A DNA stretch of 64,000 nt, from positions 1 through 64,000 of the forward strand of contig CAMVBK010000008.1 of NCBI GenBank assembly GCA_947165685.1. Direction: 5' to 3'. The position numbers and the translations under genes were made by a program. The stretch comes from F23-D06 sp947165685. GTDB taxonomy: Bacteria; Bacteroidota; Bacteroidia; Bacteroidales; WCHB1-69. Under the pieces are notes generated by a model, which saw only the letters and a program-made list of their open reading frames with translations, was not told where the DNA came from and did no database searches. Positions 1 through 8,326 of the stretch are shown in pieces (the stretch's first letter is position 1; each line of letters opens with the position of its first letter).

Positions 1-30
1 ACTTTGGTGTTTAAAAACGGTCAACCTATT

Positions 31-435
31 TCAGGCATTGACAAGTTTCAGGTTTTTCAGTCCTGTAATATGGCTTTTTTTTAGAGAAGAGATGAACTTG
101 GAGATGGCTTTGCAGAGACTGATGCAATCATTGTAAATTCGCGTAGCAGTTTCGTTATCAATAAAACCGACATCAGAAGCTCTAATTATTTGACTGCGAA
201 CTTCACCACACGATCCCTTGGCTATATACAAGAAGTTTATAAACTCTCTATTACCATCACGCTCATAACCCTCTGCTATATTATCCATTACAGAACCTGC
301 TGAAGCACGAATCTGTTGAGCAAATCTTGTATCCTTATGAAACTCACCCTCCTTAGTGATTGCGTAAACTTCTTTGCACAAATTCCTCGCCATCTGAAAG
401 ATGGTTAGATCTTCAAACTTTTTTGCTTTCCACAT
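31..435 (-). CDS. Four-helix bundle (S23/23S-IVP family) protein
   Basis: A 134-residue all-alpha protein of the four-helix bundle family first known from ORFs in 23S rRNA intervening sequences. The family signature is visible: an N-terminal FEDLTIFQMAR helix, then RFAQQIRASAGSVMDNIAEGYER, and a C-terminal helical hairpin. Length is usual for the family. The function of stand-alone members is unknown; related folds bind nucleic acid in diversity-generating retroelements, but no reverse transcriptase is nearby. The last dozen residues run into a repeat-like sequence. The gene lies between inverted repeats (42-60 and 461-475) and 51 bp from the 3' end of ruvB. Confidence 0.85.
   Translation of the reverse strand: MWKAKKFEDLTIFQMARNLCKEVYAITKEGEFHKDTRFAQQIRASAGSVMDNIAEGYERDGNREFINFLYIAKGSCGEVRSQIIRASDVGFIDNETATRIYNDCISLCKAISKFISSLKKSHITGLKNLKLVNA
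42..60. repeat. Left arm of inverted repeat around the four-helix bundle gene
   Basis: The sequence caagtttcaggtttttcag is mirrored at 461-475 (ctgaacctgaaacttg), differing only by three extra T. It overlaps the last codons of the four-helix bundle gene. Confidence 0.6.
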
Positions 436-460
436 AGTTAAACTTCGTTTGGTTTCAGAC

Positions 461-475
461 CTGAACCTGAAACTT
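461..475. repeat. Right arm of inverted repeat around the four-helix bundle gene
   Basis: Complement of the arm at 42-60. It lies between the start codon of the four-helix bundle gene and the stop codon of ruvB and is followed by further copies of the word gaaactt. Confidence 0.6.
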
Positions 476-486
476 GAAACTTGAAA

Positions 487-1518
487 CTAAAACAGCTCCC
501 CCTGCCCGGACACATACCGAGACTTGCCTAAGTGGGTGAACGCCAGGTCGGTGGCCTCGCGCCCGCGCGGCGTGCGCATCAGGTAGCCCTCTTGGATCAG
601 GAACGGCTCATAGACCTCCTCGATGGTGCCGGGATCCTCGCCCACCGCCGTGGCGATGGTACTCAGCCCCACCGGGCCGCCCTTGAACTTCTCGATGATG
701 GTGCTCAGAATCCGGTTGTCCATCTCATCCAAGCCGTGCTTATCGACATTCAGTGCCGCTAACGCTATCTGCGTGATAGGCAGCGTGATGGTACCGTCAC
801 CCTTGATCTGCGCGAAGTCACGGACACGGCGAAGCAACAGGTTCGCGATACGGGGCGTGCCACGGCTGCGCGAAGCAATCTCGTAGGCTGCATCCTCGTC
901 GATCGGGATGCCCAGGATGCCGGCCGACCGCTTGATGATGTTACCAAGGGTCTGTGCGTCATAGTATTGCAGACGCAGGTTGATGCCGAAGCGCGAGCGC
1001 AACGGCGCGGTCAGCAGACCCGAACGCGTGGTGGCACCCACCAAGGTGAACGGGTTGATGGAAATCTGGACGCTCCGCGCACTCGGGCCGCTGTCGATCA
1101 TAATGTCAATCTTGTAGTCCTCCATGGCGGAATAGAGGTATTCCTCCACCACTGGCGACAGCCGATGGATTTCGTCGATGAAGAGGACATCGTGAGGCTC
1201 CAAATTCGTGAGCAGGCCGGCCAGGTCGCCGGGCTTGTCGATGACCGGCCCGGAGGTAACCCGCACGTTCACGCCCATCTCGTTGCCGATGATGTGCGAC
1301 AGGGTGGTCTTGCCCAATCCGGGAGGGCCGTGCAGCAAGACATGGTCCAAAGCCTCGCCACGCCCCTTCGCGGCGTGCACAAAGACCATCAGATTCTCCA
1401 AAACCTGCTGCTGCCCCTGGAAATCCGTGAACTGCGCAGGACGAATCGCACGTTCGAACTCCTTGTCCGATGCCGAAAGATGCTGTTTGGTGGGGTCAAG
1501 GTTCTCGTTCATACGCAT
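487..1518 (-). CDS. ruvB: Holliday junction branch migration helicase RuvB
   Basis: Hexameric AAA+ motor that drives branch migration of Holliday junctions with RuvA and RuvC in recombinational repair. The 343 residues show Walker A GPPGLGKT (about 64-71), Walker B LFIDEIH (about 112-118), sensor 1 VGATTRSG, and a C-terminal winged helix ending near TPRGREAT. The length is normal and the protein looks intact. It is the last gene of a recA / TPR lipoprotein / ruvB run on the minus strand, 3 bp after the lipoprotein stop, so it is probably co-transcribed with recA. ruvA and ruvC are not in the window. Confidence 0.97.
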   Translation of the reverse strand: MRMNENLDPTKQHLSASDKEFERAIRPAQFTDFQGQQQVLENLMVFVHAAKGRGEALDHVLLHGPPGLGKTTLSHIIGNEMGVNVRVTSGPVIDKPGDLAGLLTNLEPHDVLFIDEIHRLSPVVEEYLYSAMEDYKIDIMIDSGPSARSVQISINPFTLVGATTRSGLLTAPLRSRFGINLRLQYYDAQTLGNIIKRSAGILGIPIDEDAAYEIASRSRGTPRIANLLLRRVRDFAQIKGDGTITLPITQIALAALNVDKHGLDEMDNRILSTIIEKFKGGPVGLSTIATAVGEDPGTIEEVYEPFLIQEGYLMRTPRGREATDLAFTHLGKSRYVSGQGELF

Positions 1519-1521
1519 TAC

Positions 1522-2529
1522 TTAGTGTTGATGTTTGTCCAAACGGTTCAGTCCCAGGATGGCCGGCTCAAAGTTCGTGGAGAGTTTCAACGCCTCCTCA
1601 TAGTCCTTCCGCGCAGCCACATAGTTGCCCAAATACTCGTAAGCCACCCCCCTGTTGCAGACAGCATACACAAACTGCGGGTTGATTTGCAGCACCTGCG
1701 TGAAGAGTGTCACGGCCTCATCATACTTTTTGATATTATCATCCAAGTACAAGTAACCCAGATTGTTAAGCGACGGAATATGTGTGGAGTCGATGAAAAT
1801 GGCCGTCTTGTACTCCTGTTCCGCCTCTTCCAACTTATTCATATCCTGGAACATTTTGCCTAAATTATAGTGGAGCTCCACATTGTTGGGATCAACCTTC
1901 AAACCGTTCTGGTAGTAACTAACGGCTATCGGGTCATTTTTCTGCTGGTAGAAGTAACCCAACTCGCTGTAAGCCTTGACCTCGCGCGGATCCTGGTCGA
2001 TAACCAACTGCAACATACGTAGATAGCCAACCGTATCCTGCATCTCTTTGAGCATAAAGGCTTTCGTGAGGTAGGCCTTCGGATTATGAGGCTGGCGCTG
2101 CACCGCCTCGTCTATCGTTTTGCCACAATCTTCATATTGCCGTGTAAGAAACTGTAATTCAGCCAGTTTCAAACGTGCTTCATTATTATCCTCATCCACA
2201 GAAATCGCCTTCAACAACATCTCCTCGGTCAAATCAGTTTCGTGCTTGCCGAAGTAGAGGTCGGAGAGCATGACATAGTACTTGCTGCTGTCGGGCTGCA
2301 ACTTGATGGCCGTCTGCATGTCGGCGATGCCCTTGTCCATATCCTTGTTCAGGTAATAGTAATTCGCCCGTTTGTAGTAGTTTTCGGCCCGTTTGGGATG
2401 CTTGTCGATGTTCAGGCACAGCTCGGCCAATTCCTCAGGCAGGTCGGCATACTGGTTCTTGTTCCTGCAACCGTAACCGCACAGCAACAAGACCGACAAC
2501 AGGATCAGAATGGTTTTCTTCGTCTTCAT
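1522..2529 (-). CDS. Tetratricopeptide-repeat lipoprotein
   Basis: A 335-residue protein with a lipoprotein signal peptide (hydrophobic stretch then LCGYGC, lipid Cys at residue 21). At least seven TPR units follow, for example AENYYKRANYYYLNKDMDKGI, VELHYNLGKMFQDMNKLEEAE and PSLNNLGYLYLDD. TPR arrays bind protein partners, so this is probably a membrane-anchored scaffold in the periplasm, but no specific role can be read. Its start overlaps the recA stop by one base, and ruvB starts 3 bp after its stop. That makes it an unusual envelope gene inside a DNA repair operon. Confidence 0.85.
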   Translation of the reverse strand: MKTKKTILILLSVLLLCGYGCRNKNQYADLPEELAELCLNIDKHPKRAENYYKRANYYYLNKDMDKGIADMQTAIKLQPDSSKYYVMLSDLYFGKHETDLTEEMLLKAISVDEDNNEARLKLAELQFLTRQYEDCGKTIDEAVQRQPHNPKAYLTKAFMLKEMQDTVGYLRMLQLVIDQDPREVKAYSELGYFYQQKNDPIAVSYYQNGLKVDPNNVELHYNLGKMFQDMNKLEEAEQEYKTAIFIDSTHIPSLNNLGYLYLDDNIKKYDEAVTLFTQVLQINPQFVYAVCNRGVAYEYLGNYVAARKDYEEALKLSTNFEPAILGLNRLDKHQH

Positions 2530-3551
2530 TATTTCATGTTTTCCTTGATGGCCTCGCGAATCTTGGCCTCGATCTCATCGGAGAGTTCGGGGTTGTCGTT
2601 GAGCAGCTGCTTCACGCTGTCGCGGCCCTGGGCGAGTTTGGAATCGCCGTAGGAGAACCACGAGCCGGACTTCTTTATAATATTGTATTCGACACCCAAA
2701 TCGACGATTTCACCGGCTTTGGAGATGCCCTCGCCGAACATGATGTCGAACTCGGCGGTGCGGAACGGAGGCGCGACCTTGTTCTTCACCACTTTGACCT
2801 TCACGTGGTTACCGATGGCCGTGTCGCCGTCCTTAATCTGGGTCTGGCGACGGATATCGAGACGGACGGAAGCGTAGAACTTCAGGGCGTTGCCGCCGGT
2901 GGTCGTCTCGGGATTGCCGAACATGATGCCGATCTTCTCACGCAGTTGGTTGATGAAGATGCAGCAGCAGCCGGTCTTGTTGATGGTTGCGGTCAATTTG
3001 CGCAGGGCCTGCGACATCAGGCGCGCCTGCAAACCGACCTTCGACTCGCCCATGTCGCCTTCAATCTCGCTTTTCGGGGTGAGGGCGGCCACAGAGTCGA
3101 TGACGATGATGTCGATGGCGCCGGAGCGGATCAGGTTGTCGGCGATTTCAAGCGCCTGCTCGCCGTTATCGGGTTGGGAGATGAGCAATTCGGCGGTGTT
3201 CACGCCCAGCTTCTCCGCGTAGAAGCGGTCGAAGGCGTGCTCCGCATCGATGAAGGCCGCGATGCCGCCCTGCTTCTGCGCCTCCGCGATGGCATGGATG
3301 GCCAACGTGGTCTTACCAGAGGACTCGGGACCGTAAATCTCCACGATTCTGCCCTTCGGGAAACCGCCCACGCCCAATGCCGTGTCCAAACCAATGGAAC
3401 CGGTGGAGATGACGTCCATCGGCTCGATGTGCGTCTCGCCCATGCGCATGATGGAGCCTTTTCCGAAGGTCTTCTCAAGTTTTTCGAGTGTGGAATTGAG
3501 CACTTTCAGTTTCTCAGCATTCACATTGTTTTTCATTTCTTCTTTTTCCAT
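2529..3551 (-). CDS. recA: Recombinase RecA
   Basis: DNA-dependent ATPase that catalyses homologous strand exchange and stimulates the SOS response. Visible features: Walker A GPESSGKT (about 74-81), the IDAEHAFD segment, Walker B IIVIDSVAAL, the L2 loop region INQLREKIGIMFGNPETTTGG, and a full C-terminal domain; 340 residues is the usual length. It is the first gene of a run with the TPR lipoprotein and ruvB. A TACCTTTG -7 box lies at 3579-3586. That promoter sits in a 126-bp block repeated at 6073-6198, so the same promoter also precedes the restriction gene upstream. Confidence 0.98.
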   Translation of the reverse strand: MEKEEMKNNVNAEKLKVLNSTLEKLEKTFGKGSIMRMGETHIEPMDVISTGSIGLDTALGVGGFPKGRIVEIYGPESSGKTTLAIHAIAEAQKQGGIAAFIDAEHAFDRFYAEKLGVNTAELLISQPDNGEQALEIADNLIRSGAIDIIVIDSVAALTPKSEIEGDMGESKVGLQARLMSQALRKLTATINKTGCCCIFINQLREKIGIMFGNPETTTGGNALKFYASVRLDIRRQTQIKDGDTAIGNHVKVKVVKNKVAPPFRTAEFDIMFGEGISKAGEIVDLGVEYNIIKKSGSWFSYGDSKLAQGRDSVKQLLNDNPELSDEIEAKIREAIKENMK

Positions 3552-3577
3552 TTCTTACATGATTAATTAAACTGGGG

Positions 3578-3703
3578 GCAAAGGTACGCTTTTTTTCAAT
3601 CGTTCCAAAGGCAATTTCAAGAAAATATTTCCCTGGAAACTAACTGTTTACCACAATTTTAAGTATTATTTGTTAAGACAAAATGACGGATTTCGGAAGA
3701 ATC
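3578..3703. repeat. 126-bp direct repeat, copy 1 (recA side)
   Basis: From gcaaaggtacgc to cggaagaatc this block matches 6073-6198 with two substitutions (at about 3631 and 3698). It carries the recA promoter and a stranded copy of the last codons of the LytTR gene, whose intact end lies in copy 2. The two copies bracket the restriction-modification gene. Confidence 0.92.
3579..3586 (-). promoter_or_regulatory. Bacteroidota-type promoter of recA
   Basis: TACCTTTG on the minus strand, about 28 bp before the recA ATG. It fits the -7 consensus TAnnTTTG of Bacteroidota and lies within direct repeat copy 1. Confidence 0.7.
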
Positions 3704-3788
3704 TAAACTTGCACCCAAAATCTTCGAAATGCCTTTTTATGTTTTTGCTTTCTTTTATGTCAACAACAGAAAAGAAAGGTTTTCATAT

Positions 3789-6047
3789 TCAGAAAAGCCT
3801 TGAATAGGGTAAAGATCGGATATAACGCTCCATGTAATCAAAGTCCGGAGTTCCGTCAGCTGTTGTCGGCAGGAGTATCTCAGATTTTTCCATAAGATCT
3901 TTTGTCCATTTGTTATTGAAAGCATACTTCACGCTTTCGTTCTTGATGACTGTGGCGATGAAGATGGCAATGTGCGGAGTGAGTTGAAATTTTGGGGTCA
4001 GCACGTTCACATCGTCAGTGGCCCAATAGGGCTCGTCCTGATAGAAAGCCTCGCCGATGGAACCATTGTAACAAACCGAGATGGTGCCTCCTTGACTGAG
4101 CTGATTGTCATTGCCGATATGGTTGGTGATACCATTGTTGAAAGCTGATGCACCTACAAAATTGATGCGTCCGTCATGTTGGTCAGCTTTAGTCAGACGA
4201 CTGCCTTTGGCAATGGTAAAGAGGCCGTCCTTGCCTCCTAATCGGAAACTTTTCCATTTTTCAGTGTCAAGTGGCAACTCGTTTCCCTCAACAGGTGCGA
4301 AAAAAATTTCATATTCCGTGGCCAAAGGGGCACCATACAACAGATGGTCTCGTGCACTTTCAAAAAAATCCTGTTCGTCTATCTTTTGTTTGAACAATGC
4401 GTAGGCCAATGTGCGCTTCATGAAATCGGCACGTGTGAGCACCGGCACCTTAATATCCTCTTGGTAGCTTAAATGCTCGTCAGGACTTATCCATTTAATG
4501 GTGTCGCTTCCTGTTTGCTTGCGGACAATGTCAACCCACTGTTGCTCTATGGTCTCCCAACGGCCACGAATATCGTGCCGCCCTTGATTCTTGATCGTCT
4601 CCAAACCATCGTCAGCCATATAACAGGTGAAAATTTCATGCTTGCTTTGGGGGGTGCCAACCGTAAACATGAAAATACTTGTGGTAACACCTGAAAAAAT
4701 CTCTTTTGGCAACTTGATAATCTTTGTCAGCCTATGAGCCTGCAACCATCGGCGCACACGTCCGCGGGATTTTTCAAGTTTGTTGTCTGGCAGAATGAAA
4801 GCACACACAGTTCCATGAGGCACATTGTAAAGCACATTTTCCACAATATCCAGACATCCATATTTATTTTCAAACGGCGGATTCATCAATACCCGCGTGA
4901 TAGGTTTGTCGCGCATCCACCATCCTGCATCTGCCGAACGGCTGTCCAAATGTTCCAAATTGGTCTTTCCATCCTTGTGAATCAGCATATTGGCACAAGC
5001 AAGCGCGAATATCTCCCTGTCGAACTCAATGCCGTAAAGCTGAGTTTGAGCAATCTCACGTGCCTCTTGGGTACGTACCCCACCAGCCTCCTTAATCATG
5101 TTACACATAGCTTTTACAAGGAAAGCGCCACTGCCGCAAGCCGCATCAAGTACGGTATCCTGCTTTGTGGTATCCGTAATCTGATACATGAAAGAGGTGA
5201 TGTGGTCGGGTGTAAACACTTGCCCAGACTCCGATTTGGCTTTATATCGGTTGAACTCATTAAAGAATATGGCCATCACATCCTCGCCGTTCCAAAAATC
5301 GGAGTTGATATTGTCGGAGATTTTGGAGATGTCTTCGATAAACTGGTTGATGGCATCCTGCTTGCACTGTGTGTTCAATTTGATTTCCGAGAAAACGTCT
5401 ATCAATATTTGGAGTTTTTGGTTTTTGGCCAAATCCTCCGACAAAGAGCTTTCGAGCGTTTCACGAATAGCGGTAGTGAACAATCTGAAAGACATGCCTT
5501 TCGCCAACGCAGCCCCATAACGTTTGGCCACCAGTGCACATGCCGTGAATATCATTCGATGGTAAAGGTTCTTGATGAGAAAATCGAAATGCAGGGTGTC
5601 GTTGATGCTATGCGTCAGCGAATAGATGAGCATCTTGTTGATACGGTTGGTGGAGAACAGACCTAAATAGTGTTCTTTATCCATCAAATCGCATTCCCCA
5701 ACAACCAACTCGTTATCTTTATAAACCTCCAATTCATACCCATTATAGAGCAGCCCGACAACATGTTTATACCGAGTGTGTACAATGCGGATGTTTTTCC
5801 AAAGCTCTTCACGTTCCTTGTCGCCAATCTTGACGTTACTGCCTTTTACTTCAAGGACAAGGGCGGGGTAATGCGTCTCATTAGGCAAATACCATCCATC
5901 CGGACGGTCTTTCACTCCCCGGAAACCCAACTGATTGAATGAAGTGAGCTGACCGACACCTGCCTGGGCGGATTCCGTTTCTTCCAAATGGAGTTTCGTC
6001 CGAGCCAAATCGCGAACCTGATCTTCCGTGTAAATGGTGCTTGCCAT
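3789..6047 (-). CDS. Single-chain restriction-modification enzyme (nuclease, N6-adenine methylase, specificity domain)
   Basis: A 752-residue fusion that appears to hold all restriction-modification functions. The N-terminal domain looks like a PD-(D/E)xK nuclease (D50, then LVLEVK with E66 and K68). The middle is a type I/Eco57I-like N6-adenine methylase with motif I DAACGSGAF (301-309) and motif IV NPPF (389-392). The last 160 or so residues resemble one half of a type I HsdS target-recognition unit (WKSFRLGGKDGLFTIAKGS, then a helix and LMEKSEILLPT). No helicase is present, so a type IIG-like enzyme is likelier than type I. The gene sits between two 126-bp direct repeats, with a copy of the recA promoter in front, which suggests recent acquisition. 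Confidence 0.82.
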   Translation of the reverse strand: MASTIYTEDQVRDLARTKLHLEETESAQAGVGQLTSFNQLGFRGVKDRPDGWYLPNETHYPALVLEVKGSNVKIGDKEREELWKNIRIVHTRYKHVVGLLYNGYELEVYKDNELVVGECDLMDKEHYLGLFSTNRINKMLIYSLTHSINDTLHFDFLIKNLYHRMIFTACALVAKRYGAALAKGMSFRLFTTAIRETLESSLSEDLAKNQKLQILIDVFSEIKLNTQCKQDAINQFIEDISKISDNINSDFWNGEDVMAIFFNEFNRYKAKSESGQVFTPDHITSFMYQITDTTKQDTVLDAACGSGAFLVKAMCNMIKEAGGVRTQEAREIAQTQLYGIEFDREIFALACANMLIHKDGKTNLEHLDSRSADAGWWMRDKPITRVLMNPPFENKYGCLDIVENVLYNVPHGTVCAFILPDNKLEKSRGRVRRWLQAHRLTKIIKLPKEIFSGVTTSIFMFTVGTPQSKHEIFTCYMADDGLETIKNQGRHDIRGRWETIEQQWVDIVRKQTGSDTIKWISPDEHLSYQEDIKVPVLTRADFMKRTLAYALFKQKIDEQDFFESARDHLLYGAPLATEYEIFFAPVEGNELPLDTEKWKSFRLGGKDGLFTIAKGSRLTKADQHDGRINFVGASAFNNGITNHIGNDNQLSQGGTISVCYNGSIGEAFYQDEPYWATDDVNVLTPKFQLTPHIAIFIATVIKNESVKYAFNNKWTKDLMEKSEILLPTTADGTPDFDYMERYIRSLPYSRLF

Positions 6048-6072
6048 ACTTGAATATGTCTTTTTTTACACC

Positions 6073-6198
6073 GCAAAGGTACGCTTTTTTTCAATCGTTC
6101 CAAAGGCAATTTCAAGAAAATATTTACCTGGAAACTAACTGTTTACCACAATTTTAAGTATTATTTGTTAAGACAAAATGACGGATTTCGGAGGAATC
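6073..6198. repeat. 126-bp direct repeat, copy 2 (LytTR side)
   Basis: Matches 3578-3703 with two substitutions. Bases 6168-6198 are the true 3' end of the LytTR gene, so this copy keeps the original junction on that side, while copy 1 keeps the original junction with recA. Confidence 0.92.
6074..6081 (-). promoter_or_regulatory. Duplicated recA-type promoter before the restriction gene
   Basis: TACCTTTG on the minus strand, 27 bp before the ATG of the restriction-modification gene, inside direct repeat copy 2. It has the same sequence context as the recA promoter. Confidence 0.65.
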
Positions 6199-7424
6199 GG
6201 GGCTTCCGGTCCGATTGTCGTGTCTGAGTGGGATTTCTTCTGCTTTTTGATGACAAAATACCCGCCTGACCGCTTCGATCCTTGATACTCAACCATTTCC
6301 TGCTGCTTCAACCATACAATGATCCTTTGTATAGTACTTATGGACAGATGTTTATGCTTCTTAATCTCCACCGCCGAACAACCGGGGTGGTTCTCAATGA
6401 ACGAATAAACAGCTCCCGCTTGCTTACTCTTTTTTTTAGGCAAAACGTCGGAGAATGCGTTCGGTAGCTTTTGAGTTTTCCCCACCCTGCTGTGGAAATA
6501 TTCAGAAAGGGAGGATTGAGCACTATCAGTGTAATAAGAGGAAATTGGCAGACTAATCTCCTTATCTGTTAGAGGATTACGCAGACAGACGGTCTCCTTG
6601 TCATGGCGATTCACATACCGATAGAGCACAAACGTGTTGCGGGTAATCTGAACCCCTTTTTTCTCAGTCATCAATCCCATCACCTCATGCAAGGAACCAT
6701 AACGGAAATAACGCTGGCCGTCCGTTACATATATGTATGTGTAGTTGTGATCTTGTTGGAAATACAGAATATCATCTACATTCAAGAGCGTAATCCCCTT
6801 CTTGTCGAATGATTTTCCCTGGAGGTGCTTTTGAACAGGACTCGTCGGCCCATTATGTAAATTATTGGTATCATCAGTTTGATTCTGAGGTTGATCCAAC
6901 AAAAAGTGTTCCAAGTTTTCCTTAGATTCGTGTTCCTCCACTTGCGCTTGGATCTGGTTATGGGAGGTAAGCACCTGGCTTTCCATTTCAAGGCGAGACC
7001 GCTTGTTCTCACGCAACACTTGTATCAAGAAGACAAAACAGACAAAGGCGATGTCCCGAAACAGGACACACAATCCGCTAATAAAAATCCTATACGAGAC
7101 TACCTCCGCCGAAGAATGATACATTGTCATCGCCTTGATTTGCGGATAAACCATCCACATTTCAGCAAAGCATGCCGTCAAAACGCTTAAACAGGAGAAA
7201 AGCACATAGCTGGCATTTTTATTCTTCTGGTATAACAACGGGAAAAACAGATAGATGTTCAGAAATACAGGGATAAGCGCAATCACTCCGGAAAGGTACT
7301 CCTTATACAGGCAGGGCCATGCTACGGGCCGCAACTGACAGAAGTTGCCGAAAAAAAGGACTACCGCGATAGCGCAGACCGCTTGTACAGCAAAATGGGG
7401 AGCGTTTGATTTTTTTCCTTTCAT
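6168..7424 (-). CDS. Membrane-bound LytTR-family regulator with C-terminal winged-helix-like domain
   Basis: A 418-residue protein. Residues 1-140 hold about four transmembrane helices (for example AVCAIAVVLFFGNF, LIPVFLNIYLFFPLL, YVLFSCLSVLTACF). A coiled-coil linker follows, then a LytTR DNA-binding domain (VDDILYFQQDHNYTYIYVTDG to TRNTFVLYRYV). The last 80 residues (AGAVYSFIENHPGCSAVEIKKH onward) look like a winged helix. It is probably a membrane-tethered one-component regulator, since no receiver domain is visible; the signal is unknown. Its 3' end lies in the 126-bp repeat. Confidence 0.75.
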   Translation of the reverse strand: MKGKKSNAPHFAVQAVCAIAVVLFFGNFCQLRPVAWPCLYKEYLSGVIALIPVFLNIYLFFPLLYQKNKNASYVLFSCLSVLTACFAEMWMVYPQIKAMTMYHSSAEVVSYRIFISGLCVLFRDIAFVCFVFLIQVLRENKRSRLEMESQVLTSHNQIQAQVEEHESKENLEHFLLDQPQNQTDDTNNLHNGPTSPVQKHLQGKSFDKKGITLLNVDDILYFQQDHNYTYIYVTDGQRYFRYGSLHEVMGLMTEKKGVQITRNTFVLYRYVNRHDKETVCLRNPLTDKEISLPISSYYTDSAQSSLSEYFHSRVGKTQKLPNAFSDVLPKKKSKQAGAVYSFIENHPGCSAVEIKKHKHLSISTIQRIIVWLKQQEMVEYQGSKRSGGYFVIKKQKKSHSDTTIGPEAPIPPKSVILS

Positions 7425-7757
7425 ATATCATCGATTTCGGTAGCAAAAATATAAAAAATCGCACATTCAACACCGCTTTTATTATACTCAAATACGCAAC
7501 AGGGACATATTAAAAAATGAGGAGATAAACAGCCCTACATTGTGAGAAATAAGTTATTGATTTTCAGATAAATCTACGATTCGTCAGCCAGATATCCACA
7601 TATTGATTTTTATGCTCAAAAAATGGATAAAAGCATAAAAATAGCATAATGTATATTGGGTAGGAGAAAGGATATGGGAAGAATGTCTATTTTTGCATCG
7701 CATTAGTTTCAGGTTTCAAGGTTCAAAGGGACAAAGTTTTGATTATTCGTAGGCATT
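7425..7757. other. Intergenic region between divergent genes
   Basis: 333 bp between two divergent genes. AT-rich, with a -7-like box on each side (7444-7451 minus, 7688-7695 plus) and a phrase gtttcaggtttcaaggttc (about 7706-7724) akin to words near position 460. No tRNA, small ORF or strong hairpin was seen. Confidence 0.6.
7444..7451 (-). promoter_or_regulatory. Putative -7 box of the LytTR gene
   Basis: TATTTTTG on the minus strand, 20 bp before the start codon; matches TAnnTTTG. Confidence 0.5.
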
Positions 7758-8246
7758 ATGAAAAATAGAAGGAACAAAATGACTTTTTGGGGAATTGCGG
7801 TTTTGGTGGTGATTCTTGTGGTGACGGTTTCATGCAAGCGAAAAGGAACTGCTGGCAAAGGGGTGGCTTTGGAACAAACGGACACTATCGCCCAGCGCCT
7901 GACGCACCAGATGGAGGAACTCTATGAAAAAGTGAACCATGAAGCTATTGCCTTCGACTCTTGCCAAGTTTATCGGCAGAGCAACGGCTATACCATCCTC
8001 GTGGCTGTCACCACAAAGAAGGACGGCGAAACGACTGCCTTTGCCGCACCGGCCAATCCAGAGGGAACGGAAATCCGATATATCGGAGATTACCCGATGT
8101 CTGTAGCCACTTTCTCGGGGCTTCACATTGAATATTATTTGCCACCTATTTACAATGGGGAATACGGATGGGAATTTAGTAGTGATAAACTGTCTTTATT
8201 GAACAACCCGACAATAACTAAATCTGTGACGGCATATAGACCGTAG
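7758..8246 (+). CDS. Hypothetical lipoprotein
   Basis: A 162-residue protein of unknown function. A transmembrane-type signal (FWGIAVLVVILVVTVSC) ends in a likely lipid-modified Cys at about residue 27. The rest is polar with no motif I recognise. The start ATG follows a TATTTTTG box at 7688-7695. Eighty bases separate it from the TlpA-like gene, including runs gggggggaaaaaaa. The two exported proteins may be expressed together, but that is a guess from spacing. Confidence 0.65.
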   Translation: MKNRRNKMTFWGIAVLVVILVVTVSCKRKGTAGKGVALEQTDTIAQRLTHQMEELYEKVNHEAIAFDSCQVYRQSNGYTILVAVTTKKDGETTAFAAPANPEGTEIRYIGDYPMSVATFSGLHIEYYLPPIYNGEYGWEFSSDKLSLLNNPTITKSVTAYRP

Positions 8247-8326
8247 CAGACAGCTAAAACTATATTATTAATTAAACAAAGGCGTAATGGGGGGGAAAAA
8301 AATTTGACAACCAAAATAATCTTATA

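Noticed and set aside
967..1863. Long plus-strand open frame opposite ruvB and the TPR gene
   Set aside because: Lies wholly on the other strand of two clear genes in GC-rich DNA; its protein has no family features.
2805..3566. Plus-strand open frame of 253 codons opposite recA
   Set aside because: Antisense shadow of recA; low-complexity His/Asp/Gly composition.
3704..6072. Restriction gene block considered as an insertion sequence
   Set aside because: No transposase, and the flanking duplication of 126 bp is far longer than transposase target duplications.
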